Positions 1 through 12,086 of a DNA stretch of 64,000 nucleotides are shown in pieces; positions within the stretch are counted from its first letter, which is position 1; every line of letters begins with the position of its first letter. The DNA is from Hirundichthys speculiger. Its lineage: Eukaryota; Chordata; Actinopteri; Beloniformes; Exocoetidae. The stretch covers positions 186,001 to 250,000 of the forward strand of contig JAGFBZ010001537.1 of the NCBI GenBank assembly GCA_018398805.1. Direction: 5' to 3'. Both the position numbers and the translations under genes were made by a program. The notes beneath the pieces are model-generated. The model had not been told where the DNA came from and did no database searches. It saw only the letters and a program-made list of their open reading frames with translations.

Positions 1-59
1 TTTTACAACAAAATTTTGTAATTATATGACAAATTTATCATATCATGTCAAGAAATTGC

Positions 60-60
<1 letters not shown>

Positions 61-93
<33 letters not shown>
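61..93. repeat. poly(T) tract
   Basis: An almost uninterrupted run of T upstream of the PARL promoter. It could be the tail of a minus-strand retroposon or simple slippage; no flanking retroposon body is recognisable. Confidence 0.85.
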
Positions 94-98
<5 letters not shown>

Positions 99-164
99 AG
101 TCAATATTTGATGAAATGTTGCAATACCCTGAAGGACGCCATGTTGGAGGGACGGTGTCCTTAC

Positions 165-300
165 TGTTTCAGCTCCTGTCCTTCAGATGTCGTTTATATT
201 CGTTTCTTTTTGCTCCAGGTGTTGTTTAATTTCGTCTTTTGTCCTCCAGCTATCGTTTATTTTCGGCTCCTGTCCTCCAGGCGTCGCTGTCTCCCCGCTC
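165..300. repeat. diverged short tandem repeat upstream of PARL
   Basis: A block resembling CTCCTGTCCTCCAG followed by a GTCGTTTATTTT-like stretch recurs about three times with many differences. It lies just upstream of the PARL core promoter. Visible by eye only; the number of copies is approximate. Confidence 0.4.
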
Positions 301-316
301 TCGGAGCTTCGCGCTG

Positions 317-338
317 ACCCGGAAGTGACCCGGAAGTG
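317..338 (+). promoter_or_regulatory. tandem ETS/GABP (NRF-2) sites in the PARL promoter
   Basis: The 11-mer ACCCGGAAGTG occurs twice back to back, at 317-327 and 328-338, about 40 bp before the PARL start codon. CCGGAAGTG is the consensus for ETS factors including GABP. Known biology: GABP (NRF-2) binds paired sites as a heterotetramer and drives many nuclear genes for mitochondrial proteins, which suits PARL. The surrounding DNA is GC-rich with no TATA box, as expected of a housekeeping promoter. Function is inferred. Confidence 0.7.
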
Positions 339-377
339 CTCTGTCCGGGTCACTCTCAGTGGTCACCGGGCTCCAAC

Positions 378-1038
378 ATGTTGTGGAGGAGCTGCTCCGT
401 CCTCGTCAGACTTTCCGGGGCAGCGATATTCCAGAGCTCCGGGAGAGCAGGCAGGTCAGTCACCGTCCCGCAGCCAGAGACAGGCGTCCTTTTCCCGCCG
501 TCAGAGAGGCGGAGCTCCGTTCTGCTGACCGTCAGAGCCGGTAGCTGCTGTTAGCTGCTGTTAGCTGCGGGCTAACAGAGCAGGCTGTAGTTTTTATTTG
601 TTCAAGCTGCAAGTTTGGGTCGTTTAATGATTTATTGACCTGTTTAATTTAGGAGTTCTGGTTCAGTTCGGGTCATGTGTTAGTGGTTAGTCAAAGGAGG
701 TAAATGACCTTTATGAGTTTTTTATTTTACCGGTAAAGACAGCAGTGGGTTTTTGTGGAGGTTTGAAGCCAATAAAACACTGATTATTGATGAAAACTGA
801 CACTGAAACTGTCACGTGGGAGCTCGATGATCCATTAGAAGAAAATAGGTTATTATTTCCCCAAAAAAAGTTAAAATTTAAGTCAAGTCATCAAGTTTAA
901 GACAGTAAAGATCCAGGATTGGAAAAAGCAGACAGGAAGACTTTTTCTGACTCTACAAACAGTTTTTTTTTTTTGTGTGTGTAGTTTTAGTTGTTTTTTT
1001 TTTATTTATTTTTTATAGGCTCACAAATTGGCTGAATA

Positions 1039-1133
<95 letters not shown>

Positions 1134-1462
1134 GGCTGGGCAACGATTGAAATCTTTTATCGATTTCCTTGATTAATTGCATCGTATACGCAAAATCAAA
1201 TAATGAATTTAAAAGTAGTGTAAAGGTCACTTTTATCTAAATGTTCTGCTGCCATATGAACTAAAGTGCCATAACATTTGTTGTTCAAACACTTTTAACA
1301 TCAGCACTTGTCAGTAACACATATTTAGTGTAAATCTCATCTTAAAAAATGTAAAATAAAGTAAAGCTTATTGCCACAGCCAGGACATTAATGTCATCCT
1401 GTTTTTTATGAAAAATTAAAAAAAAGTCTACAAACAAAATCCTAACAATCTAGAGGCCACAA

Positions 1463-1546
<84 letters not shown>

Positions 1547-4500
1547 ATATAGATATATATCTATATATCTATATATATATATATATATATATATATCTAT
1601 ATATATATATATATATATATATCTATATATATATATTCTTTTAGTAAGTTGTTAATTTAATGGAGAAAGCAAAAATTTTCTTATTAAGGCTTAATAGATT
1701 AAATAAATGAAAATATCTGATTTTATAAAGTAGCAATTTTCTAAAACAAATGTAATAATCTTTTTTCTTTAAAAATGAAAACACTTTTATATATATATAA
1801 AAAAAATCAAAATATCTGACTGAAGAAATTAGTATGTGTATGTGAATTTACGAGAGAAAATTATAAACCTGAAAGAAAAAAACAGTTTCTGGATTTAAAC
1901 TTGCAGATTTTCTTTCAAATGCTCAGTTTTGTGTACATTTGTGAATTTATTAACTCAAATATTCAAAAGAAAACTCAGAATCTGTTACTTTAAAAAACTG
2001 GAAAACTTTCCAGAGAATTTCTGAATTTATAAAATTACTAATCTGCTCAAAAAGCAACGTTACAAAGTCCCCCATTTGTGAGAAAACTTTTCAAGTAAAA
2101 TCTGAAAAATTTCTGACGATAAAACTGGAAACCTTTAAGGGAAAAAAACCCGTAAATTCAGACTTGATTAGCGGTCAAATTTGTGAGAAAACTCTGAAGA
2201 TGATAATCTGAAGAAGTAATTGTGAATCTGTAAATCTGCAACACGTGTGTGAAAACTCAGATGACGATTAAGTAATTAAAATTTAAAATACTGCAGTTGG
2301 ACTTTCATGTTGTTTTATCTCCCGTTTAAACGAAGGAGCTTGAGTCAGTCGCAGTTCTCCGTCTGTCCACCAGGTGGCCTCACAGCCTCCAGCGGAGATG
2401 CGGCTTCAGAAAGGCCGCCAGGAAACCAGAGACCAAGAAGGCGGAGGAGGAGCTTGGCCCCGCCCACACAGAGTCCCCCGAGATGGCCGTCAAGCGCCGG
2501 AACGCCGCCCCCCACTGGGACTGGCAGGCTCCGCCCGGCGCGCCGCGGGCCTTCGGCCGGCTCGTCAGGCCGCTCCTCTTCACCGTGGGGGTAGGTGGCG
2601 TTCGGCCGTGACGTCATCAGTGATGTCACGGGCAGGTGTTGACTCCATGTCAGTTTACAGGCTGCTCCTTCGGCTCGGCGGCGATCTGGCAGTACGAGTC
2701 CCTCAAGTCTCGAGTTCAGAGCTACTTCGACGAGGTCCGAGCTGACTGGCTGGAGAAGGTGCGGCCGCAGAAACGAGGGGACGTCCGCAAGGAGGTGACG
2801 CCCGAGAAGACGAGGTCGTGATTGAAAGATAGAACCCTCTTCTTTAATCACCTGTTTCCTGCCTGATTGGCTGTTTGTGTTTCAGATCAACCAGTGGTGG
2901 AACAGCCTGACTGAAGGCCAGAAGACCGTCACAGGTGAGTGGGTGACCTCAGGTGACCTCAGGTGACCTCAGCGTCTTAGCAGGCAGCTCACTGAAATCC
3001 AGGTGACCTCACTTTGTACTGCTTGTCCCGCTGGTCTGGTCCCGCTGGTCCGCTGCTGTTGTTAACCTGTTAAACTTTAACTTTTTAAACTTTGTTAACC
3101 TGTTAAACTTCGTTAACCTCTTAAACTCGTTAACCTGTTAAACTTTAACCTCTTATACTCATTAACCTCTTAAACTCGTTAACCTCTTAAACTTTGTTAA
3201 CCTCTTAAACTTTGTTAACCTGTTAAACTTCGTTAACCTGTTAAACTCGTTAACCTCTTAAACTTTGTCAACCTGTTAAACTTTGTTAACCTGTTAAACT
3301 TCGTTAACCTGTTAAACTCGTTAACCTCTTAAACTTTGTTAACCTGTTAAACTTTGTTAACCTGTTAAATCTTCGTTAACCTCTTAAACTTTGTTAACCT
3401 GTTAAACTTTGTTAACCTGTTAAATCTTCGTTAACCTCTTAAACTTTGTTAATCTGTTAAACTTTGTTAACCTGTTAAACTCGTTAACCTCTTAAACTTT
3501 ATTAACCTGTTAAACTTTGTTAACCTGTTAAACTTCTTTAACCTGTTAAACTCGTTAACCTCTTAAACTTTGTTAACCTGTTAAACTTTGTTAACCTGTT
3601 AAACTTCGTTAACCTGTTAAACTCGTTAACCTCTTAAACTTTGTTAACCTGTTAAACTTTGTTAACCTGTTAAACTTTGTTAACCTGTTAAACTCGTTAA
3701 CCTCTTAAACTTTATTAACCTGTTTAACTTTGTTAACCTGTTAAACTTCGTTAACCTGTTAAACTCGTTAACCTGTTAAACTTTAACCTCTTATACTCGT
3801 TAACCTCTTAAACTCTGTTAACCTTTTAAACTCGTTAACCTGTTAAACTTTAACCTCTTATACTCATTAACCTCTTAAACTCGTTAACCTCTTAAACTTT
3901 GTTAACCTGTTAAACTTTGTTAACCTGTTAAACTTCGTTAACCTGTTAAACTTGTTAACCTGTTAAACTTTAACCTCTTATACTCGTTAACCTCTTAAAC
4001 TTTGTTAACCTCTTAAACTTTGTTAACCTGTTAAACTGTGTTAACCTCTTAAACTTCATTAACCTGTTAAACTTTGTTAACCTGTTTAACACGTTAACCT
4101 CTTAAACTTCATTAACCTGTTAAACTTTGTTGACCTGCTAAACTCCGTTAACTCTTAAACTTTGTTAACCTGTTAAACTTTGTAAATTTGTTAAACTTTG
4201 TTAACCTGTTAAACTTCGTTAACCTGTTACACTCGGTAACCTGTTAAACTTTGTTAACCTCTTAAACTCGTTAACCTCTTAAACTCCGTTAACCTCTTAA
4301 ACTCCGTTTACCTCTTAAACTTTGTTAACCTCTTAAACTGTGTTAACCTGCTAAACTTTAACCTCTTATACTCGTTAACCTCTTAAACTCTGTTAACCTG
4401 TTAAACTCGTTAACCTGGTAAACTTTAACCTCTTATACTCGTTAACCTCTTAAACTCCGTTAACTCTTAAACTTTGTTAACCTGTTAAACTTTGGTAACC

Positions 4501-7500
4501 TCTTAAACTTTGTTAACCTGTTTTATTTGTTAACCTCTTAAACTTTGTTAACCTGTTCAACTCGTTAACCTCTTAAACTTTGTTAACCTCTTAAACTTCG
4601 TTAACCTTTTCAACTCGGTAACTTGTTAAACTTTGTTAACCTCTTAAACTCCGTTAACCTCTTAAACTTTGTTAACCTCTTAAACTTTGTTAACCTCTTA
4701 AACTGTGTTAACCTGTTAAACTTCGTTAACCTGTTAAACACAATAACCTCTTAAACTTCATTAACCTGTTAAACTTTGTTGACCTGCTAAACTCCGTTAT
4801 CTCTTAAACTTTGTTAACCTGTTAAACTTTGGTAACCTCTTAAACGTTGTTAACTTGTTTAATTTGTTAACCTCTTAAACTTTAACCTCTTAAACTTCGT
4901 TAACCTGTTTAATTTGTTAACCTCTTAAACTTTAACCTCTTAAACTTTGTTAACCTGTTTAATTTGTTAACCTCTTAAACTTTAACCTCTTAAACTTTGT
5001 TAACCTGTTCAACTCGTTAACCTCTTAAACTTTGTTAACCTCTTAAACTTCGTTAACCTGTTCAACTCGGTAACCTGTTAACCTTTGTTAACCTCTTAAA
5101 CTGTGTTAACCTGTTAAACTTCATTAACCTGTTAAACACAATAACCTCTTAAACTTCATTAACCTGTTAAACTTTGTTGACCTGCTAAACTCTGTTAACT
5201 CTTAAACTTTGTTAACCTGTTAAACTTTGGTAACCTCTTAAACTTTGTTAACCTGTTTAATTTGTTAACCTCTTAAACTTTAACCTCTTAAACTTTGTTA
5301 ACCTGTTCAACTCGTTAACCTCTTAAACTTTGTTAAGCTCTTAAACTTCGTTAACCTGTTCAACTCGGTAACCTGTTAAACTTTGTTAACCTCTTAAACT
5401 CGTTAACCTGTTAAACTCGTTAACCTGTTAAACTTCGTTAACCTGTTAAACTTGTTAACCTGTTAAACTTTGTTAACCTCTTAAACTGTGTTAACCTGTT
5501 AAACTTGTTAACCTCTTAAACTTTGATAACCTGTTAAACTCTGTGAACTTGTTAAACTTCATGAACCTGATTAACTTAGTTAACCTGTTAAACTTAGTTA
5601 ACCTGTTAAACTTAGTTAACCTGTTCAACCGTCTCCATCCCGTCCTCTCTTTTTTTCCCAGGAATCATTGCTGCCAACGCCATCGTCTTCTGCTGCTGGA
5701 GGGTTCCGTCTCTGCAGCGCTTCATGGTCCGTTACTTCACCTCTAACCCCGCCTCCAGTGAGTGACGGACAGGTGAGCCTGGGCTGGTGGAGGCGGCGGC
5801 CTCTCTGACCGCTGTGGTTTTGTCCTCGTCCTCCAGAGACCATCTGCTCCCCGATGCTCCTCTCCACCTTCAGCCACTACTCCTTCTTCCACATGGCCGC
5901 CAACATGTACGTCCTCTGGAGCTTCTCCACCAGCGCCGTCTCCATGCTCGGCCGGGAGCAGTTCATGGCCGTCTACCTGTCCGCAGGTGCCACAGCGCCG
6001 CCGCGCCACGTCCCGGCCCGCCGCCCACTGTAACACGTTCACTGACGGCGGTCTCTCTGTGTCCAGGTGTCATCTCCACGTTTGTCAGCTACGTTTGTAA
6101 GATGGCCACGGGGATGCTGGGACCTTCTCTGGGAGCGGTGAGCATCAGTGATGTCACCGTCGTGGGAGGAGCTTAGGAGGAACGTGATGATTCCCCCGCC
6201 GCTGTTTCAACGACAGTCGCTTATTTCAGTCAGATAATCCAAAGATATGACTCCTCGTTTTTATTTAAAATAGCAGCTTCTGGGTGTAAAGTTATCCCAG
6301 AATTGCAGACGTCATGTGACCGCGGCTTTATGCCCTGTAATCACGACGTTTTGTCGTAAGACGCGTGGAATTACGAGTCCAAACCTCCGTCAGATGCTGG
6401 CTAGGGCTGTGAAAAAAAATCGATTTGGCAATATGTCGCGATTTTCGGCCGCCCAATACAATATCGATTTTTTTTCGGAAAATTTTATTCTATTTATTTT
6501 ATTTTATTTATTTATTAAATGTGCAAAAGCTCTAATAATAAACAATAAATAGGTTGTTTTGACTCAATTTGTCCTCTGAATGATCAATATCATCTGATGA
6601 ACATATACAACAACTCGATTTTTCATCTCTACTTTTAATTTTGATATTAACTGGATAAAATATCACAATATATCGAGATATCGTGATAATATCGTATCGT
6701 GACCCGAGAATCATGATACACATCGTATTGCGAGGTTCTTGCCAATACTCACCCCTACGTCAGGCGGCTGCTTCTGACGGCCGCTCTGCTGGGAGGGGGA
6801 GGAGCTTGAGCCGTGCATGGGCCAGTGAAGATAGACGTCAGGGCATGAGGTCACAAGGGGGCGGGGTTATTTACGTGCAGCGGACGTTTGAAGCTCTCCT
6901 TGTGTTTCCAGTCTGGAGCCATCATGACCATCCTGGCCGCCGTCTGCACCAAGATGCCTGAAGCCAAACTGGCCATCATCTTCCTCCCCATGTTCACCTT
7001 CACCGCCGGCAACGTAAGACTCCGCCCACCCCACCTGCTTTATCTCCACCTGCTCTCCCTCCACCTCCAACCGCTCTCCTTTGCCCCTTCCGCAGGCTCT
7101 GAAGGCCATTGTTGCCATGGATACGGCCGGCGTGGTGCTGGGATGGAAGTTCTTCGACCACGCCGCCCACTTAGGAGGAGCCATGTTCGGGATGTGAGTC
7201 GCAGACCGGTTTGGGTCGGTGCTCGGTTATGGTGCGGTGACACAGCGAGCCTGAAACATGACTCTCATGGGTCCAGAACTGTCCCAGATGGGTTTAGAAC
7301 CGTCCCAGATGGTTCCAGATGGTTCCGGGACTGTCTCAGATGGTTCCAGGACCGTCTCAGATGGTTCCAGGACCGTCCCAGATGGTTCCAGGACCGTCCC
7401 AGATGGGTCTAGAGCCGTCCCAGATGGCTCCAGGACCGTCCCAGATGGGTCCGGGACCGTCCAAGATGGTTCCGGGACCTTCCCAGATGGGTCTAGAGCC

Positions 7501-8251
7501 GTCCCAGATGGTTCCAGGACTGTCCCAGATGGTTCTGGGACCGTCCCAGATGGGTCTAGAACTGTCTCAGATGGGTCCGGGACCATCCCAGATGGGTCTA
7601 GAACTGTCTCAGATGGGTCTGGGATCGTTCCAGATGGTTCCTGGAACAGTCCCAGATGGTTCCGGGACCGTCCCAGATGGGTCTAGAACCATCCCAGATG
7701 GTTCCAGGACCGTATCAGGTGGTTCCAGGACCGTCCCAGATGGTTCCAGGACTGTCCCAGATGGTTCCAGGACCGTATCAGGTGGTTCCAGGACCGTCCC
7801 AGATGGGTCTAGAACCGTCCCAGATGGTTCCGGAACTGTCTCAGATGGTTCCGGGACCGTCCCAGATGGTTCCAGGACTGTCCCACATAGGTCTAGAACC
7901 ATCCCAGATGGTTCCAGGACCGTCCCAGATGGGTCTAGAACCGTCTCAGATGGCTCCAGGACCGTCCCAGATGGGTCTAGAACCGTCTCAGATGGCTCCA
8001 GGACCGTCCCAGATGGGTCTAGAACCGTCCCAGATGGTTCCAGGACTGTGGAGTTGTGGGGCGTTGTGTTGTAATTCCCAGTGTGTCCTCCGGGTGGCGG
8101 TGGCGTGTTTTTCATCGTCCTCTCTTCATCCTCTCTTTTCAGGTGGTACGTCATGTTCGGTCACGAGCTGATCTGGAAGAACCGAGAACCGTTCGTCAAA
8201 CTCTGGCACGACCTGAGGACTCGCGGCGGCGGGCGAGGAGGTTCCATGTAG
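378..8251 (+). CDS. parl: PARL, presenilin-associated rhomboid-like mitochondrial intramembrane serine protease (10 exons, complete)
   Basis: Coding exons are 378-454, 2374-2590, 2654-2794, 2886-2934, 5662-5757, 5837-5986, 6067-6137, 6912-7013, 7096-7193 and 8143-8251. All junctions are GT-AG and the phases join to 1110 nt, giving 369 aa plus TAG, close to the human protein (379 aa). PARL is a rhomboid protease of the mitochondrial inner membrane that cleaves PINK1, PGAM5 and similar proteins inside the bilayer. The arginine-rich N-terminus fits a mitochondrial presequence. Family stretches visible include [31 protein letters not shown], the nucleophile motif GASGA (Ser268, at the exon 7/8 joint) and FDHAAHLGG with the catalytic His326. 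The start was chosen because MLWRSC opens the only frame that reads into exon 2. Introns 4 and 9 are largely minisatellite. Teleosts can carry parla and parlb; which copy this is cannot be told here. Confidence 0.96.
1041..1130. repeat. (CT)n-(TA)n compound microsatellite, PARL intron 1
   Basis: About 16 CT dinucleotides run directly into about 29 TA dinucleotides. The TA tract ends exactly where the hAT-like element at 1131 begins. Confidence 0.95.
1131..1395 (+). mobile_element. 3'-truncated nonautonomous hAT-type element
   Basis: Begins with TAGGGCTGGGCAACGATT, a hAT-type inverted-repeat end, and stays closely similar to the complete element at 12087-12420 through its interior (shared stretch TTCTGCTGCCATATGAACTA) until about 1395. 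The right terminus is missing. It lies in PARL intron 1 between two TA-rich microsatellites. Confidence 0.75.
1463..1636. repeat. (CA)n-(TA)n compound microsatellite, PARL intron 1
   Basis: About 19 CA units are followed by TA units interrupted by TATATCTATA variants. Confidence 0.95.
1637..2300. other. AT-rich remainder of PARL intron 1
   Basis: Non-coding AT-rich sequence with loosely recurring TCTGAATTTATAAA and GTGAGAAAACT phrases, probably a decayed repeat. No exon or RNA gene seen. Confidence 0.5.
3050..5630. repeat. 17/18-bp minisatellite GTTAACCTCTTAAACTTT, PARL intron 4
   Basis: Well over 100 units of GTTAACCTSTTAAACTYY with 17- and 18-bp length variants run almost the whole of intron 4 (2935-5661). 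Each unit holds the palindromes GTTAAC and often TTAA. Unit variants (CTCTTATACTC, CTGTTTAATTT, CTGTTCAACTC) recur in the same order, indicating that multi-unit blocks were duplicated. Confidence 0.95.
6402..6757. mobile_element. degraded nonautonomous hAT-type element, PARL intron 7
   Basis: Starts TAGGGCTGTGAAAAAAAATC and ends with CTCACCCCTA, imperfect inverted ends around an AT-rich body with many ATCGAT/ATATCG motifs. No coding capacity. The 8-bp flanks no longer match (ATGCTGGC against CGTCAGGC), so the target duplication is lost or the ends are slightly misplaced. Confidence 0.65.
7255..8048. repeat. 21-bp minisatellite, PARL intron 9
   Basis: About 37 units of the form CCAGGACCGTCCCAGATGGTT, alternating with GGGTCTAGAACCGTCCCAGAT. 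The unit is seven codons long, so every frame stays open on both strands; the resulting 'proteins' are artefacts. It ends about 95 bp before exon 10. Confidence 0.95.
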
Positions 8252-8610
8252 GACGGCGAAACGCGCGGGGGGGGCGACGCCGCCCGGCGGGAAACGTGTA
8301 AAAGTGTATAAAATGTACAGAAGTGGAGCGTCTCTGCAGCCCTGGAGAGGACTGAAGTTCACAGGTCTGTTTTTGTTTCTCCGTGGAGACCAGATGTCAG
8401 GGGGGCGGAGCCAGAACAATCCTAACGATAACGAGCAAGAGTTGGCCAGAACCTCCGAGGTTGGAGGTTCTGCTGGACCCGTCAGCCTCCAGGAGCAGAT
8501 AGAAACAGGAACTCTGGTGCTGTTGTTGGTTGTTGGGACAGACACTCCTCGTCTTCTCGTCTGTCTCCGTGTCTCTTTATGTTGGACGGTTTTTTCTTTC
8601 AGATCTTTCA

Positions 8611-8616
8611 AATAAA
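8611..8616 (+). promoter_or_regulatory. PARL poly(A) signal AATAAA
   Basis: Canonical AATAAA about 360 bp after the PARL stop codon, followed within 20-35 bp by a T-rich stretch typical of the downstream element. Confidence 0.75.
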
Positions 8617-8804
8617 ACTGTCAAACAAGATTTTTTTCCCTCCGTTCTTGTGCTGGAGTAACGAAGTCTGTTGAGTTTCGGTCCCGATTCAGCGGTTGAA
8701 GACGATAATAAACCACCAACGTGACCTGAAAGCGGGTGCAGTTCCTCTGCTGACCACCGGGGGGCATCTGCTCCGTTTTACTGCCTGGTTCAAAATGAAT
8801 CAGC

Positions 8805-9600
8805 TTTCAATAGAGTCATGATTTTATTTCAAAAAGTTGCAATATTCAGTTAAAAAGATGTGATTTTACATCAAAAAGTTGGACATTTTTGTTCAAAAGT
8901 CAAAATTTTTGTTTTTTTAATAAGATATAAAAATGTAATTCGATATGAAAAGAATCAGGATTTAACTAAGTTTGGAAAAAGTTCATTCCTAATTCACAAA
9001 AAGTTGAATATTGCAAATTTTAGAGTAAAAATCTGAAATTCAGTTTTTATCAATCAATATTTTAGAACAGAACAAGAAATATGAAGTTTAAACACGTGAT
9101 TGTGGGAGACAACAATAAATGATTTTAACAAAAAATAAAAACAGCAGTTCTACAAAAGTTTTAAAGATTTTTCAACAAAAATGTGTGAGTTTCTGTGAAG
9201 AAGTCAGAATTTATTTCGTTGAATCTTTTCAGTATTCTTAAGTTAAAAACAATCATGATTTTGCAAAATTTATGATTTTTTGAAAAAGTATTTTTTTCAC
9301 TACATACATTTTGTAATATCTGATATTTAATAAAAATTGTGTTTTTACAGTAAAAAGTCTTAAAAATTCACAATTTTACATCATAATTTTTTATTAAAAA
9401 GATGCGGTTTTATAAAAGTTGGAAGAATTAAAATATAAAGTTATAAAGTTGCTGTTTGTTTTACAGCAAAATGTGTCGATTTTACAGTTTTTACAACAAA
9501 GTTTTTCTGAAATGTTTATTATGAAAAAAATGTTTATTTTCTTTTAAACCTTACAAGTATCTATGATATTAATGACTGTAATTATAACAGTTTTAATTAA
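8805..9600. repeat. AT-rich degenerate repeat between PARL and the claudin
   Basis: Non-coding, with recurrent fragments such as ACAAAAGTTG, GTGATTTTA and TTTTACAACAAA in varying order. The same vocabulary recurs in at least seven other places in the window. Confidence 0.55.
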
Positions 9601-9751
9601 AATAAAGTGTTTATCTGAGTGAACCCTCTTCTCTTTGAACAAACATCTGTAAACATCTGAACTCGACCAGATGATGAGTAACTCTGCAAACACGACGCTG
9701 GATAAACAGTCTGAAGTCCACCAACCGACACAACACAACTCAGCCACCGTG

Positions 9752-9892
9752 GACCCTGGTGGTTCTGAGAACCCTGGTGGTCCTCGTGGACCCTGGTGGT
9801 TCTGAGAACCCTGGTGGTCCTCGTGGACCCTGGTGGTCCTCGTGGACCCTGGTGGTTCTGAGAACCCTGGTGGTTCTGAGAACCCTGAACTG
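9752..9892. repeat. 18/19-bp tandem repeat CCCTGGTGGTYCTSRKRRA
   Basis: Seven to eight units alternate between CCCTGGTGGTTCTGAGAA and CCCTGGTGGTCCTCGTGGA. Confidence 0.9.
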
Positions 9893-10144
9893 ATTCAGAA
9901 AACCCAACCGACTGCAGTGGATCAGCTGTTTCCTGGATTTCTGTGGAGAATCAGATTAAAGGACGTCAGAAGAGCCTCTGATTTTCTGGAGGTCACATGA
10001 CACAAACAGGCGAAACTGGGATTCCTGAACATCGATACTCGTGTGTTCAGAGGCGCCGCCTTCCATCGAGGTCATCGACCCCGAGAACTGCAGACCTCAG
10101 AGCAGAAAAAGCTGCAGACCACTCGAACTGGGCTGAGCGCCGGC

Positions 10145-10820
10145 GGCAGACGTCTCCAACCAACCCAACGCTCAATAGAACCCTGACGAACATCTCCAAC
10201 CAACCCAACGCTCAATAGAACCTTGACGAACATCTCCAACCAACCCAACGCTCAATAGAACCCTGACGAACATCTCCAACCAACCAAACGCTCATTAGAA
10301 CCCCGACGAACATCTCCAACCAACCCAACACTCAGTGGAACTTTGATGAACATCTCCAACCAACCCAACGGTCAAGTGGACCTCAAAGTCTGAGTAGAAG
10401 GTAAGAAATGATCCATCTGTTTACTTGTCGAAGATCCAACCCAAAGAAACGCTCATTAGAACCTTGACGAACATCTCCAACCAACCCAAAGAAACGCTCA
10501 TTAGAACCTTGACGAACACCTCCAACCAACCCAACACTCAATAGAACCTTGACGAACATCTCCAACCAACCCAACACTCAATAGAACCCTGACGAGCATC
10601 TCTAACCAACCAAACGCTCATTAGAACCCTGACGAACATCTCCAACCAACCCAACGCTCAATAGAACCCTGACGAGCATCTCCAACCAACCCAACGCTCA
10701 ATAGAACCTTGACGAACACCTCCAACCAACCCAACACTTAAGTGGACCTCAAAGTCTGAGTAGAAGGTAAGAAATGATCCATCTGTTCACTGGTAGAAGA
10801 TCCAACCCAAAGAAACGCTT
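10145..10820. repeat. 40-bp minisatellite with a second-order cassette
   Basis: About 14 units contain CATCTCCAACCAACCCAACG then CTCAATAGAACCCTGACGAA. A non-repeat cassette (CTCAAAGTCTGAGTAGAAGG and its right flank) appears twice, near 10375-10450 and 10743-10815, about 367 bp apart, so a whole block was duplicated. Confidence 0.9.
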
Positions 10821-11264
10821 GGGGTTGTAACTTATTTCAGGATTTTAGGAGATGCTTGGATGGACAGTTTGAGAGGAGACCATCAGAAACCTTGAAGTTT
10901 ATCAGTCTCTCATGGTTCTGGAGGAATTTAGCTTCACTTCATTGAGGTTTTCGGACCATCGCGTCTCTGAAGGTCCCGTTGCAGCGTTTCTGTGTTTTCT
11001 GGCATGTCATGACCCAGTTTCAGCCAAGCTTTATCTGCGGGACAGATGTCCTCACTTTGGTCTCCAGAATCCTCTGCTGTACGGTGGAGATCATGATCTA
11101 CTCAAAAAACTGCAAGCGTCCAGGTCCCACGGCTGAAGAACCAGACCAGCATCAGGAAAACCCAACCTCAGATGAACAATGACAACATCTGGTTCAGAAA
11201 CATCTGGACTGTTGGATCTTCGTCATACTGTCGTACTTCTACCAGCTGTGGAGCATCTGCAACA
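10821..11264. other. intergenic sequence, no gene recognised
   Basis: Single-copy-looking DNA with scattered short frames but no splice-consistent coding structure or known motif. Confidence 0.5.
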
Positions 11265-11400
11265 CCTGGATGAAGAAGGAACATTTACTTGGAAGATAAC
11301 CAGCAGTTGGCCAAGAACAGATCCCTGTGGAACACCTGTGGTCACTTCTTCCAACTGTCCTGAATGTTTTCCAGCTTCTTTTGGGTTTTTCTCTTTTTCG
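11265..11400 (-). mobile_element. LINE reverse-transcriptase fragment
   Basis: The minus strand encodes TTGVPQGSVLGQLLVIF, which matches the conserved non-LTR retrotransposon block GVPQGSVLGPLLF of the RT palm. Frame and similarity fade on both sides, so it is a short dead fragment. Family (L2/CR1/Rex-like) not determined. Confidence 0.7.
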
Positions 11401-11509
11401 GGGGTTCTGCAGCGGACCGTCAAGTCAGTGACCCGATCCGACCAGTGACCTTCTGGTTCTTCTAGTTAGAAGGAAACCAGCTTTTGGTCCAAGTAGATTT
11501 TAAACATTC

Positions 11510-11860
11510 TGACTTTATAAACTTTATAGACCTCCGCCAAGCACAACAGTTCTCCCATAAAGTGATTCCAGATCAGCCTTTGATAGAGGTTCCCATTGTC
11601 AATCCTTGAGTCAAATTTAATGAGTTTCGGGCAATAATCAACGGAGATATTGGGAAACAAAAATTTCGGGCCCATTGACTGCAATGTTATTAAAAATTTG
11701 AAAGTGATCCAGAATCCAGGATTTCTTCTGGATCAGAACCAAAATGAAATCAGTTCTTCCTTTTCACATTTCTGACAACTCCTGAAAATGTCATCAAAAT
11801 CCATCCATAACTTTCTGAGTTATCTTGAGCACAGACAGATCAACGCCAGTAAAAACATTA
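11510..11860 (+). mobile_element. dispersed repeat fragment (conserved ATCAAAATCCATCCATAAC end)
   Basis: Contains GACCTCCGCCAAGC near the left, GATCCAGAATCCAGGATTTC in the middle, and ATCAAAATCCATCCATAAC with TGAGTTATCTTG followed by ACAGACAGATCAACGCC at the right. This order resembles a widespread animal interspersed repeat whose end reads CATAACTTTTTGAGTTATC. Class not assigned. Confidence 0.5.
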
Positions 11861-12086
11861 GCTGAGGTAAAAAGAGGAATTTTTGAAAATTTATAAAAAA
11901 AAAAATTGTCTTTAGAAACTCAAAAACATCCTCAGAATTGCTTTAATTGACTCTACAAATTCTCAAATAAATAGAAAAATTTTTTTTAAATTAGCATATT
12001 TCCAAGAATTTTTTTTGGCTTAAACTTAATTGCAAATTATTGGAAAAAACTATTTTGAAATTCTGACTTTATAAACGTGCAAATTT

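Noticed and set aside
7227..8171. Open frames through PARL intron 9
   Set aside because: Translation of the 21-bp repeat; the region lies between PARL exons 9 and 10, which splice cleanly across it.
10912..11448. Several 70-90 codon frames between PARL and the claudin
   Set aside because: Short, overlapping and without splice structure; one minus-strand stretch is explained by a LINE RT fragment.
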